Source: Lachnospira pectinoschiza
Lineage (GTDB): Bacteria; Bacillota; Clostridia; Lachnospirales; Lachnospiraceae
Length of the DNA stretch: 64,000 nt
Direction of reading: 5' to 3'
Assembly: GCF_020564355.1 (NCBI RefSeq)
Contig: NZ_JAJCRR010000007.1
Location: 62,001 to 126,000 of the forward strand
A model generated the notes under the pieces. It saw only the letters and a list, made by a program, of their open reading frames with translations. It did not search any database and was not told where the DNA came from. This document shows, piece by piece, positions 8,755-17,307 of the stretch (position 1 is its first letter; each line of letters opens with the position of its first letter). The position numbers and the translations under genes are program-made.

Positions 8755-9873
8755 GTGAAAAAGGAATTCTTTACGAGCGGTGCTAAATTTGTGTATTCAA
8801 AAGATGAATTGGGATATCAAGAAGTTTTAGATAATTTTGAAAATGCATTTGAGATTACTATTATTACATTTAATATATCTGAAAAGAAAAACGCATTAGT
8901 TAATGCATTGAAAAAAGTGGCAGATCATTGTGTAATTAATGTAATAACAAATATTCCGCATAGATGGGAATATTATTATGGTGATGTTTTTAGGAATAAA
9001 GCAAGGCAAAAGATTAACTTATATTTATCGAAGCTAAGACCTGAAAGTCTTGGTAGTAACTCTACAGTTTTTTTTGATTTTTCAAATCATGGAAAAATAA
9101 TAATGACAGATTCTATTATTTATGTTGGATCTGCAAATTATTCAGAGGAAAGTGTAAATAATACTGAATTTGGATTTATTTCAAGGGATAAGGCATTTAT
9201 TGATTACATTAATTCTGAAGTATTACCAGATGTTCAGGCTTCTGCGATTCCATATTATGAATATGATTATACGACGCTATTACTTGAGGCAAATGTAGCA
9301 CTTTCTGCGGTTTATAATATTAAAAATGAACTGTATGAAGAAGTATATAGATTGCACGATGATATAGATGGAGAATGGTATTATTATGTTGAACATGAAG
9401 CTGCTTTAACAGTAGGAACTTTGGATAAAGTTATTCAGATTGTAAATGCGGCTTGTAATATTGCAAGTGATATTTATGATGCGATTGATACTATTACATA
9501 TGGAGATGAAGATGAGATAATCGCAGCTAATGATGTATATGAAGAATTGGTGAATTTATTTTCAAAAATAGAGAAAGTAAGGAGTTGTGATACCCTTATT
9601 GAGTTATCAGAGTTTGATACAGAAAATTATGTAAATCAACAGTTGCAAGAGGAATATGCAATGGAGGCATATGAAGAAAATTTAGAGAATTGCATTGAAA
9701 GTGCATCAGATGAAGCAATGAGTATTGTTTGGGATTTAACACAAGCAGCTAAGGATGATATTGATGAGTTAATTCAGGCAGTTCAGGATTTTTGCGAGAA
9801 ATATTCATCATTCATAGATAATCTTCGTGAAAGAAAAATAAAGAAGATAAGTTCGGAAATAGATAACACGTAA
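8755..9873 (+). CDS. PLD-family protein with one HKD motif, partner of the EEP nuclease
   Basis: The N-terminal 170 residues carry one phospholipase D motif (His112, Lys114, Asp119 in HGKIIMTD, then GSANYS). PLD enzymes with a single motif act as dimers, and many are nucleases. The rest is acidic, mostly helical and without a recognised domain; it could bind a partner. I place the start at GTG 8755, 5 nt after AGGTGGAG; a GTG at 8737 overlapping the EEP stop is the alternative and would add six residues. A two-nuclease operon with no methylase or helicase of its own is not a standard defence system that I can name. Confidence 0.75.
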   Translation: MKKEFFTSGAKFVYSKDELGYQEVLDNFENAFEITIITFNISEKKNALVNALKKVADHCVINVITNIPHRWEYYYGDVFRNKARQKINLYLSKLRPESLGSNSTVFFDFSNHGKIIMTDSIIYVGSANYSEESVNNTEFGFISRDKAFIDYINSEVLPDVQASAIPYYEYDYTTLLLEANVALSAVYNIKNELYEEVYRLHDDIDGEWYYYVEHEAALTVGTLDKVIQIVNAACNIASDIYDAIDTITYGDEDEIIAANDVYEELVNLFSKIEKVRSCDTLIELSEFDTENYVNQQLQEEYAMEAYEENLENCIESASDEAMSIVWDLTQAAKDDIDELIQAVQDFCEKYSSFIDNLRERKIKKISSEIDNT

Positions 9874-9957
9874 TTAACGTTATGAGAGAAGAAAATTTAA
9901 TCAATATGTTTATAAGGTATTATGAGTAAACTAAAGTAAATAATGGTCAAAAACATA

Positions 9958-10218
9958 TCGACATCCGACCTCGCACACGTTATAATATAGGTAATCTAAT
10001 AAGAAAACAGTGTTATCATTACCGCCTACTGAGTTTGAATAATCCACACAATTTGACAAAGCCAGTATTTATGCGAGTTTCAAACAAATTTGCTTAGTAC
10101 CTGGAAACAAAATGGCAACATTTTGTGGTTATTCGGCGAATAAAAATTTTATTTCATAGCGTATATAAAGAAACCTTACTGATTTTCAGAAGTAAAAAAC
10201 TGAATATCGGTAAGGTTT
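9958..10218 (+). ncRNA. Candidate small transcript with its own promoter and terminator
   Basis: A near-consensus promoter, TCGACA at 9958-9963, 17-nt spacer, TATAAT at 9981-9986, is followed by roughly 220 nt without a convincing reading frame and then by a strong hairpin with a T-run (10171-10218). No gene on this strand uses the promoter. It may be a small RNA of the nuclease cassette or a relic of a lost gene. Only position and the two signals support it. Confidence 0.35.
10171..10218. terminator. Intrinsic terminator, probably bidirectional
   Basis: Arms 10171-10189 and 10200-10218 pair over about 17 bp with small mismatches; a run of eight T follows on the plus strand, and on the minus strand the hairpin lies right after the stop of the gene at 10225. 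Confidence 0.8.
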
Positions 10219-10224
10219 TTTTTA

Positions 10225-10884
10225 TTATGACAAACTAAGCTGGCAATAAAGCTTACCAAGAGCGTTTGTTTGAATATAGCGTTGAGTTTGACTTCCAGTG
10301 GAACTGCTTATAGTCATAGATTTTGTAGCAGAATCTAATAAACCTAATGCAATAAGACGATCTGCTTTGTAAACAGGGCATTGAGAAGTATCAGATACTT
10401 GTAAATGATAAATATTATATAAAAGCTGCAGGTCAGATACAAATAAACGAGAGGTTATATCTGATAATTCACAGAAAGTATCCCAGTCTATAGTTTCGTC
10501 TACATATGCCCGGTAGAATTTTCCTAAAAGTTCAGATTTTTTTAATTCAACATTTGAATTTAAAAGAATAATAACTCTGCCAAGTTCCTCTTCGGCATAC
10601 TTAGGTTTAGATTGTATTTTTTTACGATATTTATTGATTTTTTCTTGAGAAATAGATTTCTCATTAAAGGTGTTAATAAATTTTATGGTTTGTTTCAGCA
10701 AATTGCGATCATGTATATTTTGAGCTGTTTTACCGACCCCAATGAGAAGACTAACAACAGGAATACTTTTAAAGACACCATCATCAAGTAAAGAATCAAT
10801 TCCCAATTCAGCCATATCTGAGCAAGCGTCACTTAAGGTTGGATCAAATAATGTTGTTTCAAATGCAGGTACAAGTTTGTCCAT
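10225..10884 (-). CDS. Protein of unknown function, XRE-linked
   Basis: The 219-residue protein starts with an acidic stretch, then a short hydrophobic segment (SIPVVSLLIGVG, residues about 40-52) too short or borderline for a membrane helix, then helical sequence. AGGAG lies 9 nt before the ATG. It is the second gene of an operon with the XRE regulator (24 nt gap). A regulator followed by an unknown protein with one hydrophobic helix resembles toxin-antitoxin or abortive-infection pairs, but I do not recognise the family and assign no function. Confidence 0.6.
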   Translation of the reverse strand: MDKLVPAFETTLFDPTLSDACSDMAELGIDSLLDDGVFKSIPVVSLLIGVGKTAQNIHDRNLLKQTIKFINTFNEKSISQEKINKYRKKIQSKPKYAEEELGRVIILLNSNVELKKSELLGKFYRAYVDETIDWDTFCELSDITSRLFVSDLQLLYNIYHLQVSDTSQCPVYKADRLIALGLLDSATKSMTISSSTGSQTQRYIQTNALGKLYCQLSLS

Positions 10885-10908
10885 ATTCTATCGCTCCTAT
10901 TCTTTAGT

Positions 10909-11421
10909 TTATTTTAGATGTTTGACAAGGTAATCACTCAGTTCCTGAGATGGTACCTTGGCACGTTTCTGGTAAGTATCCAGTTCCGGGTACTTATATC
11001 TCCATTCATCATATTTTTCCTTGCTGATTTCACCGTTTTCCAGCTTGTCAGCTTGTTCCATCCATGCACGAAGCATTTCATCGGCAGAGGAGCCGGGAGC
11101 AGATATGGAAGAGTCAAGGCAGAGATGAGGCTGTCCATCTACATTTTTTACCTTCAGACCATACATATCTTCCAGTGCAAATAGTGTATGCATCAGACCT
11201 ATGTGAGTATCAATATCTGGAACTGTTAAGGCATGAGTATTGATATCAAAGATCTGAGATATTTGTTTTACAAGATCAATCTTAGGAACTCTGGCTTCAG
11301 ATTCATACTGAGCCATGCGGACATCTGAGGTTTTCCCTTTGAATCCCAGTTGCTCTCCGAGTTGCTTTTGTGTCATGCCTTTGCGGTTGCGAAAAAATTT
11401 GATACGTTGTCCGATTGCCAT
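10909..11421 (-). CDS. XRE-family transcriptional regulator
   Basis: The 170-residue protein has an N-terminal Cro/C1 helix-turn-helix (GMTQKQLGEQLGF to VRMAQYESEARVP, residues about 15-50) and a helical C-terminal half that may dimerise. The start is fixed at 11421 by TAAGGAGG 9 nt upstream; the longer frame to 11487 lacks a site. It is divergent from the mobilisation remnant, and three repeated ACTTAAA boxes lie between them, so it probably represses both directions. Regulators of this type occur at the head of the mobilisation module in Firmicutes conjugative elements. Confidence 0.8.
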   Translation of the reverse strand: MAIGQRIKFFRNRKGMTQKQLGEQLGFKGKTSDVRMAQYESEARVPKIDLVKQISQIFDINTHALTVPDIDTHIGLMHTLFALEDMYGLKVKNVDGQPHLCLDSSISAPGSSADEMLRAWMEQADKLENGEISKEKYDEWRYKYPELDTYQKRAKVPSQELSDYLVKHLK

Positions 11422-11501
11422 TCTTGTTTGCCTCCTTATAGTAGTCATTCGTGTTGTCATAATTAATTGTGATAGAAAATAAAACAATTCTGTTTAGGTT
11501 C

Positions 11502-11624
11502 AGTATAGCATGAGCAATTTTGGATAGCAAGAAGAACTTAAACAAAAAAATTTAATATTCTCATAAAATCACTTGACTTAAATTAAAATGTTTAGTATCA
11601 TGCAAATGCAATAACTTAAACAAA
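11502..11624. promoter_or_regulatory. Divergent promoters with three spaced ACTTAAA boxes
   Basis: On the plus strand TTGACT (11573-11578), 17 nt, TATCAT (11596-11601) faces right. On the minus strand TTGCTA (11525-11530), 17 nt, TATACT (11502-11507) faces the XRE gene. Boxes ACTTAAACAAA (11536-11546), ACTTAAATTAAA (11576-11587) and ACTTAAACAAA (11614-11624) are spaced 40 and 38 bp, about four helical turns, and overlap the plus-strand -35. They are the likely operators of the XRE protein. Confidence 0.6.
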
Positions 11625-11654
11625 TTACGTTAATATAGAGAGGAGAGATGCGAT

Positions 11655-11888
11655 GTGACGAACAGAACTTTTATGACAGTAGAAGAAGTTGCAGCGGAAC
11701 TGGGAGTTTCCAAGTCTTATGCTTATAAGATTGTCAAACAGTTAAATGATGAATTACAGAAGCTGGGTTCCGGAACCGGAGATTATGGAAGTGAAACAAA
11801 AAAGAATTTCAGAACCGATCAAGAGTGCAATTTCCCGGAAAGGAAGAAAACCAAACTTATTTGCAAAAATTGTTACGATGGCGATTGA
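11655..11888 (+). pseudogene. Helix-turn-helix protein of the mobilisation module, truncated by deletion
   Basis: From GTG 11655 the product begins FMTVEEVAAELGVSKSYAYK, a typical excisionase-like helix-turn-helix found at the head of mobilisation modules. After QKLG (about 11768) the sequence no longer fits that family and runs into material that makes better sense in another frame. The remaining 36 or so genuine codons hold the DNA-binding part, so the fragment could still bind DNA. Confidence 0.55.
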
Positions 11889-12534
11889 GACTCTGGAATT
11901 GATGATAGAAACGGTACTCGTGAAAAAGTATAAGGAATCTTTGGAACAGAAAGAACAATTACAGAAAACAGATTCTTCTGATATGGAGCCTGTAATGACA
12001 GAAACAGAACGACCGAAAGTAAAAAATAAAGAGCAAGAGGAAAGCCAGCCAGAACCGAAACAGCCGGAAATGACAAGAATGGCATCAAAATATCCGAAAT
12101 TCTATAAGATTTACAATGAACTGGAACAGCAGAATAATGCAATTTATAAGAAAGAGAAACAACGTTCTGCTAAGAAAAAAGAACTGTCTGAGATCAAAGG
12201 CTGGTTTAAAGGAAGAAAGAAAAAAGAATTGAAGGAAGAAATCAACGATCTGACAAGCCAGATCAGGAACATGAAAGATTATCTTCCGAAGATTGTACAG
12301 AAAGTTGGCTATAGAAATGTACAGGAATTTCTGAAAGACTTCAAAACTGCAAAGTCCGAGTATAGTCAGTACCAGAAGGCAATCGCACAATGGGAACAGG
12401 AAACCGGAAAAGAGCCAGAGCCACAGCCACATGGTGTCAGGGCAAAGCTGGCAGCAAACAGAAAGAAAATAGAACAGGAACAGAAAAACACACAACGTAT
12501 CCGAAGTCAGAGTAAGGACCGAGGGGGGAGATAG
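11746..12534 (+). pseudogene. C-terminal remnant of a relaxase (mobilisation protein)
   Basis: The frame encodes a highly charged Lys/Glu/Gln-rich chain with coiled-coil stretches (MASKYPKFYKIYNELEQQNN, SQIRNMKDYLPKIVQKVG), typical of the tail of MOB-family relaxases in Firmicutes conjugative elements. The N-terminal catalytic part with the nicking tyrosine and HUH histidines is absent. It overlaps the end of the helix-turn-helix fragment in another frame, which marks the deletion junction near 11770-11790. ATG 11785 with GGAG close by is another possible start. Assignment to a relaxase tail rests on composition and context. Confidence 0.45.
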
Positions 12535-12546
12535 GAGTACAAAATC

Positions 12547-12606
12547 ATGGAGAAACACATTATGGGAGAAAATGGAATCAGCTATACTTTGGGAGCGGAT
12601 CATTAA
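12547..12606 (+). pseudogene. TnpV N-terminal stub
   Basis: A 19-codon frame with AGGAG upstream reads MEKHIMGENGISYTLGADH and stops. This matches the first residues of TnpV, a small protein of unknown role in Lachnospiraceae transposons and conjugative elements, normally about 120 residues. The homology ends near 12597, where the next fragment begins in another frame. Confidence 0.55.
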
Positions 12607-12617
12607 GTGATGAATTT

Positions 12618-13874
12618 GTGATTGGAAGAACTCAGGATGTTTTTGGAAATAAAATTTATGATGTGACTTCTCAGGTACAGGAAGCAATGACGCAAATGGA
12701 ACAGACTCCGGACAAGGCACAAAAAGTGATTGACAAACTGAAAGAGGCGGTAAAGCAGAGTACAGTCAAAGCAGTTGTGGATACTGCGAAGTCCACATAT
12801 GGATCTGATATGAAAGCAGCAGATAAAAGGCAGATTGAATCAAAACTGAACCATGAAGCTGATCGGATGATTGATAAATTACATACCAATTATGAAATTG
12901 AGCGAAATGTCATAGAAAATCAGCGTGTTGCAGAGCAGCAAGCAAGGTATGAAACTGGAAAAACATCAGAACAGATTGATAAAGAATTTGAGCAGAAACA
13001 GAAGAAAGCTATGGAGAAATTCAATGAAGAATTGACAAGCGCTATTTCTGATTTTGCAAAAGAATCTACAAAAGAGACAGTCAAGACAGTCGAAACAAAG
13101 AAAAAGGAACGGGAAAAAGAAACAATCGAGGATGGTGTCAGAGATCACTTGCGTGGCTTCTCGAGGACAATTCCGTCATTCTTAATGGCATATGGAGATA
13201 ATACGGTAACGCTGGCAACTTTTGATACCATCATTCCGGATAAAGTATTTCTGGAAGTGACAAGTATCACATTGGATCAGTTCAAATTTCTCCGTGATGG
13301 TGGTGATTATGTGGAGGAAGAAACCGGACAGACCAAGCACTTTGATGGACAGCTATTCGATTCGGTGGTATTTGATGATTCAGTAAAAGAATTTTTTGCC
13401 TTAAAGAAAAAGCTTGCTGATTATTTTGATGAAAAGAGCGTAGAGGACATATTTGATTATATCCCACCACAGAAAACCAATCAGATATTTACGCCAAAGA
13501 CAATGGTTAAGAAAATGGTGGACATGCTGGAGCAGGAGAATCCCGGATGTTTTGACATGCCGGATAAGACATTTATTGATCTGTACATGAAATCAGGTCT
13601 GTATATTACAGAGATTGTAAAAAGGCTATATCAGAGTGACGAGATGAAAAAGCAATTTCCAGACAATAAGGAGCGTCTGAAACACATCTTTGAAAAACAG
13701 GTGTACGGATTAGCTCCGACGGAAATTATATATAAGATAGCAACAAGTTACATATTGGGCTTTGACGAGGATACGAAAGACATCAAGCATAATTTCAGAC
13801 AGTTAGATGCTTTGCCTTACGCAAAAGATGGAACGCTGGAAGAGGTGCTAGAAGAACTGTATCCTGAGCAGTAG
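12618..13874 (+). pseudogene. C-terminal part of a large helicase/adenine-methylase restriction-type protein
   Basis: The frame is open from about 12582 in a different phase from TnpV and encodes 418 residues from GTG 12618. Residues 280-400 contain PKTMVKKMVDMLEQ, FIDLYMKSGLYITEIVKRLY and HIFEKQVYGLAPTEI, a pattern like the N6-methylase region at the end of large DEAD/DEAH helicase-methylase enzymes; the middle is coiled-coil. The helicase and most methylase motifs are gone. No ribosome-binding site precedes the GTG. It was joined to the TnpV stub by deletion near 12597. An independent function cannot be excluded because the frame is otherwise clean. Confidence 0.5.
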
Positions 13875-13884
13875 TAGATGAGAG

Positions 13885-13911
13885 AATGCACCCGGAAACG
13901 GGTGCATTTTT
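13885..13911 (+). terminator. Intrinsic terminator
   Basis: GCACCCG, a GAAA tetraloop and CGGGTGC are followed by ATTTTTG, directly after the methylase remnant. Confidence 0.9.
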
Positions 13912-14166
13912 GAAATTAGGCAATGGAATATTGTACAAATATTCGTTGTCTTATACTGTATTTGTCAGTATAATATAAGAAGAACAAGTTATAGAACAGA
14001 TGAAAATAGGGCAGAAGAATAGCTAACGGTGTTTATTGCTATGGGAGCGGCAATCCTAGTACCTGATACATTGAAATGTCTATGACAGAGGGTTATTCAC
14101 TGAAGTATAAGAGGTAAAATCTTGAATTTTCAATAAAAATACTTGATTATATGAGGAGGAAAATAA

Positions 14167-17100
14167 ATGTCAGAATCACAATTTAATTATACTGTAATAG
14201 AAAAAATGCATAAATCCCCAATATGGGATAATCACATTCTTAAAGTTAGGGTTAGAGGAAAAGATAAGATATATGTTTTGAAATTGTATGGGGGTATTGA
14301 TGAGCCCTTTCAGAAATTAGTATTTAACAGAGAAATGGAAGCTCTTAAAGTATTGAATTCATGCAGTAATATTGTAAAGATAAGGGACACAACAGCATCA
14401 TTAAAATATAATGGAAAATCTAATTATGGTGCAATACTAATGGATTATGTAGATGGGAAGACTTTGGATTTATATGATTGGCATTCATTCACACAATTGA
14501 AGAAGTACGAAATATGTTTAAAAATTTTGCAGGCAGTATATAATGCACATGCAAATGATGTAATACATAGAGATTTAAAGCCCCAAAATATAATTTACGA
14601 TGATGTAAATGACGAGATTACAATTATAGATTTTGGTTCAAGCAAGATAAAGACAATTATTGAGAAAGAAACTACTATGCCAATGTTTTCAGAAAATTAT
14701 TCAGCACCAGAAGTTGTAAAAGGAAATGATATTACTGAAAAATGCGATTACTATTCTTTGGGGGTTATTTTCTCTGAATTATTTTTGTGCAAAGAAGCAG
14801 AATCAAATGTAGAAACGATTTGTTTGATTGAAAAATCTAGTATGGATGAAGTGTTAAAAGACATGCTTTGTTCGATGCTTCAGGATAACCCATCTGATAG
14901 ACCGGAATCTATAGATGAAATTACAGATGTTTTTACACAATTAATAGGTGAATTAAACACATCTGCAAATGATTATAGTGTTTTTATCGATTTTGAAAAA
15001 ATGCGTTATTTGAAACGCAGTATGGTAATTGAAAATAGCATGAACATGACGCAATTTACCAATTCATTTTTAAAAAGGGAATTTTCAGAAGGATACGGAT
15101 ATTATGATGAACACCATGGGAAATATATTATTACAGGGAAAAATATCGTAGTGGAATGTAGTTATGATGAAAAAATAGAATCTTTTGAAGTGATGAGGAT
15201 TTTTGAAGTTGCAACTGATCGTAGAAATATTAATATTCGTAGAAGTTTTAAAATTGAAGGTAAGCTCTCTTTTTATGATTCTAGATTTAGATATACATGT
15301 CATAATGGAAAAGATAATAAAAAGCTATGGATTATGTTTAAAAATAGACGTGAAGAGAACGAACGATACAGGGAACGTGAAGAAAAATTTGATAAGCTAT
15401 TTGGAAGCTGGCAAGAGGGATTAGAGGAATCTATTATTAGCGAAAAGGACAAAGTTGCAAAAATAGTATATTCTGAATCGTATATTGATAATGGTCAAAT
15501 TGTTTTAGAAGTAGACGAATGTCAAAATAAGTCAATAGATGAGTTGGAGCAAAATACAAAATTTATTATTGAAGGTGTTGATGATAGAGGACAACCTGTA
15601 TATTTTGAATTGGGTATTCTAGATGATATTATATGTGATGATGATAGCGTTAAAATAGTTATACAAATGCCTAAAAAAGTGTTAAAAGGAAATGTAAGAA
15701 CACTGCTTAAGAAGAAAAGCAATGTTATGGAAGACTTTCGCGCAAATACCAGTTCTTATAAGCGTCAGATGAATGCAATTAGATCATTAAAAAGTGAAGA
15801 GTATTCTGCACGAAATTTGAAAGATATTTTGTTAAATGTTGAAGAACCAGAGGAGATACCAACGATATTTGAACCCAAATTTATTGCACAAAAGTTAAAT
15901 ACATCACAACAACAAGCGGTCATAAAAGCTTTAAACTCTGAAAATATTGGATTGATACAGGGACCACCTGGAACTGGGAAAACAAAGGTAATAAAGGAAA
16001 TAATAGGACAAGTTGTTACGAAATCTATAAAAACAGCAGATAGTCCTAGAATACTTATTGTTTCGCAGTCACATACAGCGGTGGATAATATTTTGGAAGG
16101 CCTAGATAGTACTATTTCAGATGATTTAGAAATAGTCAGAATAGGAGCTGACAAAAATGTATCACCCAAAATAACTTGTAGATATACGATGCCAGCTCAT
16201 AGAGACAAGCTTTTTTCTGATGTGAAGAAGAATGTTGAAGAGTATGACAAAAGTATGGAAGAAGTATACCAAGACATATCAGATCAGAGAATTCTTGACA
16301 GATGGAAGAAAATAAAAGAAATACAAAAGGATTGGATTGATAGGTCTGTAGAAAAGGACTGCCTTGATTATCAGTTAGTACGAAGTGCTACGGTTATAGC
16401 AGGAACATGTATAGGTTTTTTAGCAAATAGTTTTGTTAAAGATATGGAATTTGATTATGTTATTATTGATGAAGCGGCAAAGGCAACAACGCCGGAATTG
16501 CTAGTTTCTATAATCAAAGCAAAAAAGATAATTTTAGTAGGAGATCAAAATCAGTTACCAGCCTATGCAGACCAAAGCATATCTCCAAAGATTGCAAAAC
16601 TTACAAAAAATCCAGAATATAGAATGTTTGATATATTATTCGAAACATTACCAAATTCACACAAGCAAGTTTTAAGTACCCAATATAGAATGATAAGAAA
16701 TATTGGAAATTTGATTAGTACTGTTTTCTATGGAGGAACAATTGATACTGGGTGCAAGGACGAAGATAAACTTCATGGACTATCGAGATACGAAGGTAAT
16801 TCTATAATTTGGTTTGATACTTCAGAAAACAGAAGAAGGAAGCAGAAGAAAACCAAAGGAAATTCATTCATGAATGAGGAAGAAAAACGTATTATTTTAG
16901 ATATTCTTGAGGATTTAAAGAAATCGAATGAATTAGATAACCAAGATATAGGGATAATTACCGGATATAGTGGACAAAAAGATATTCTTCGAAATTCAGT
17001 TAAAGCAATCGGATATGATAAAATTGCACAAATTGATATTAATGTGTTAGATGCATTTCAAGGACGCGAGAATGATATTATTATGTATAGTACAGTAAGA

Positions 17101-17307
17101 ACAGATAATTCAATTGGATTCCAGAAAGAAAAGGAGCGTGTAAATGTTGCTTTTTCTAGGGCAAAAAAATTGTTGATAATCTGTGGTGACTTAAATTTCT
17201 TTTATAATTATAATGATCCAAATAATAAATTTATTGAAATAATAGACTACATTAGAACTCACGATCATTGCAAGATTATTTCATGTAAGGGAGGAAATCT
17301 ATTTTGA
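14167..17307 (+). CDS. Ser/Thr protein kinase fused to a Upf1/Dna2-like SF1 helicase
   Basis: This 1046-residue protein joins two active-looking modules. Residues 1-260 form a Hanks-type kinase with Lys39 (VLKLY), HRDLKPQN (catalytic Asp136), DFG 155-157 and APE 180-182. Residues 575-1046 form an SF1B helicase: Q-motif near 580, Walker A GPPGTGKT 599-606, motif Ia 633-641, Walker B IIDEAAK 766-772, motif III GDQNQLP 792-798, QYRM 839-842, FQGREND 964-970 and motif VI VAFSRAKK 994-1001. The linker (270-570) may hold the helicase beta-barrel and a coiled coil near 395-410. GAGGAGG precedes the ATG. The downstream gene overlaps by 4 nt. Kinases coupled to helicases occur in phage defence (for example PglW in BREX), so a defence role is likely but inferred. 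Confidence 0.85.
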   Translation: MSESQFNYTVIEKMHKSPIWDNHILKVRVRGKDKIYVLKLYGGIDEPFQKLVFNREMEALKVLNSCSNIVKIRDTTASLKYNGKSNYGAILMDYVDGKTLDLYDWHSFTQLKKYEICLKILQAVYNAHANDVIHRDLKPQNIIYDDVNDEITIIDFGSSKIKTIIEKETTMPMFSENYSAPEVVKGNDITEKCDYYSLGVIFSELFLCKEAESNVETICLIEKSSMDEVLKDMLCSMLQDNPSDRPESIDEITDVFTQLIGELNTSANDYSVFIDFEKMRYLKRSMVIENSMNMTQFTNSFLKREFSEGYGYYDEHHGKYIITGKNIVVECSYDEKIESFEVMRIFEVATDRRNINIRRSFKIEGKLSFYDSRFRYTCHNGKDNKKLWIMFKNRREENERYREREEKFDKLFGSWQEGLEESIISEKDKVAKIVYSESYIDNGQIVLEVDECQNKSIDELEQNTKFIIEGVDDRGQPVYFELGILDDIICDDDSVKIVIQMPKKVLKGNVRTLLKKKSNVMEDFRANTSSYKRQMNAIRSLKSEEYSARNLKDILLNVEEPEEIPTIFEPKFIAQKLNTSQQQAVIKALNSENIGLIQGPPGTGKTKVIKEIIGQVVTKSIKTADSPRILIVSQSHTAVDNILEGLDSTISDDLEIVRIGADKNVSPKITCRYTMPAHRDKLFSDVKKNVEEYDKSMEEVYQDISDQRILDRWKKIKEIQKDWIDRSVEKDCLDYQLVRSATVIAGTCIGFLANSFVKDMEFDYVIIDEAAKATTPELLVSIIKAKKIILVGDQNQLPAYADQSISPKIAKLTKNPEYRMFDILFETLPNSHKQVLSTQYRMIRNIGNLISTVFYGGTIDTGCKDEDKLHGLSRYEGNSIIWFDTSENRRRKQKKTKGNSFMNEEEKRIILDILEDLKKSNELDNQDIGIITGYSGQKDILRNSVKAIGYDKIAQIDINVLDAFQGRENDIIMYSTVRTDNSIGFQKEKERVNVAFSRAKKLLIICGDLNFFYNYNDPNNKFIEIIDYIRTHDHCKIISCKGGNLF

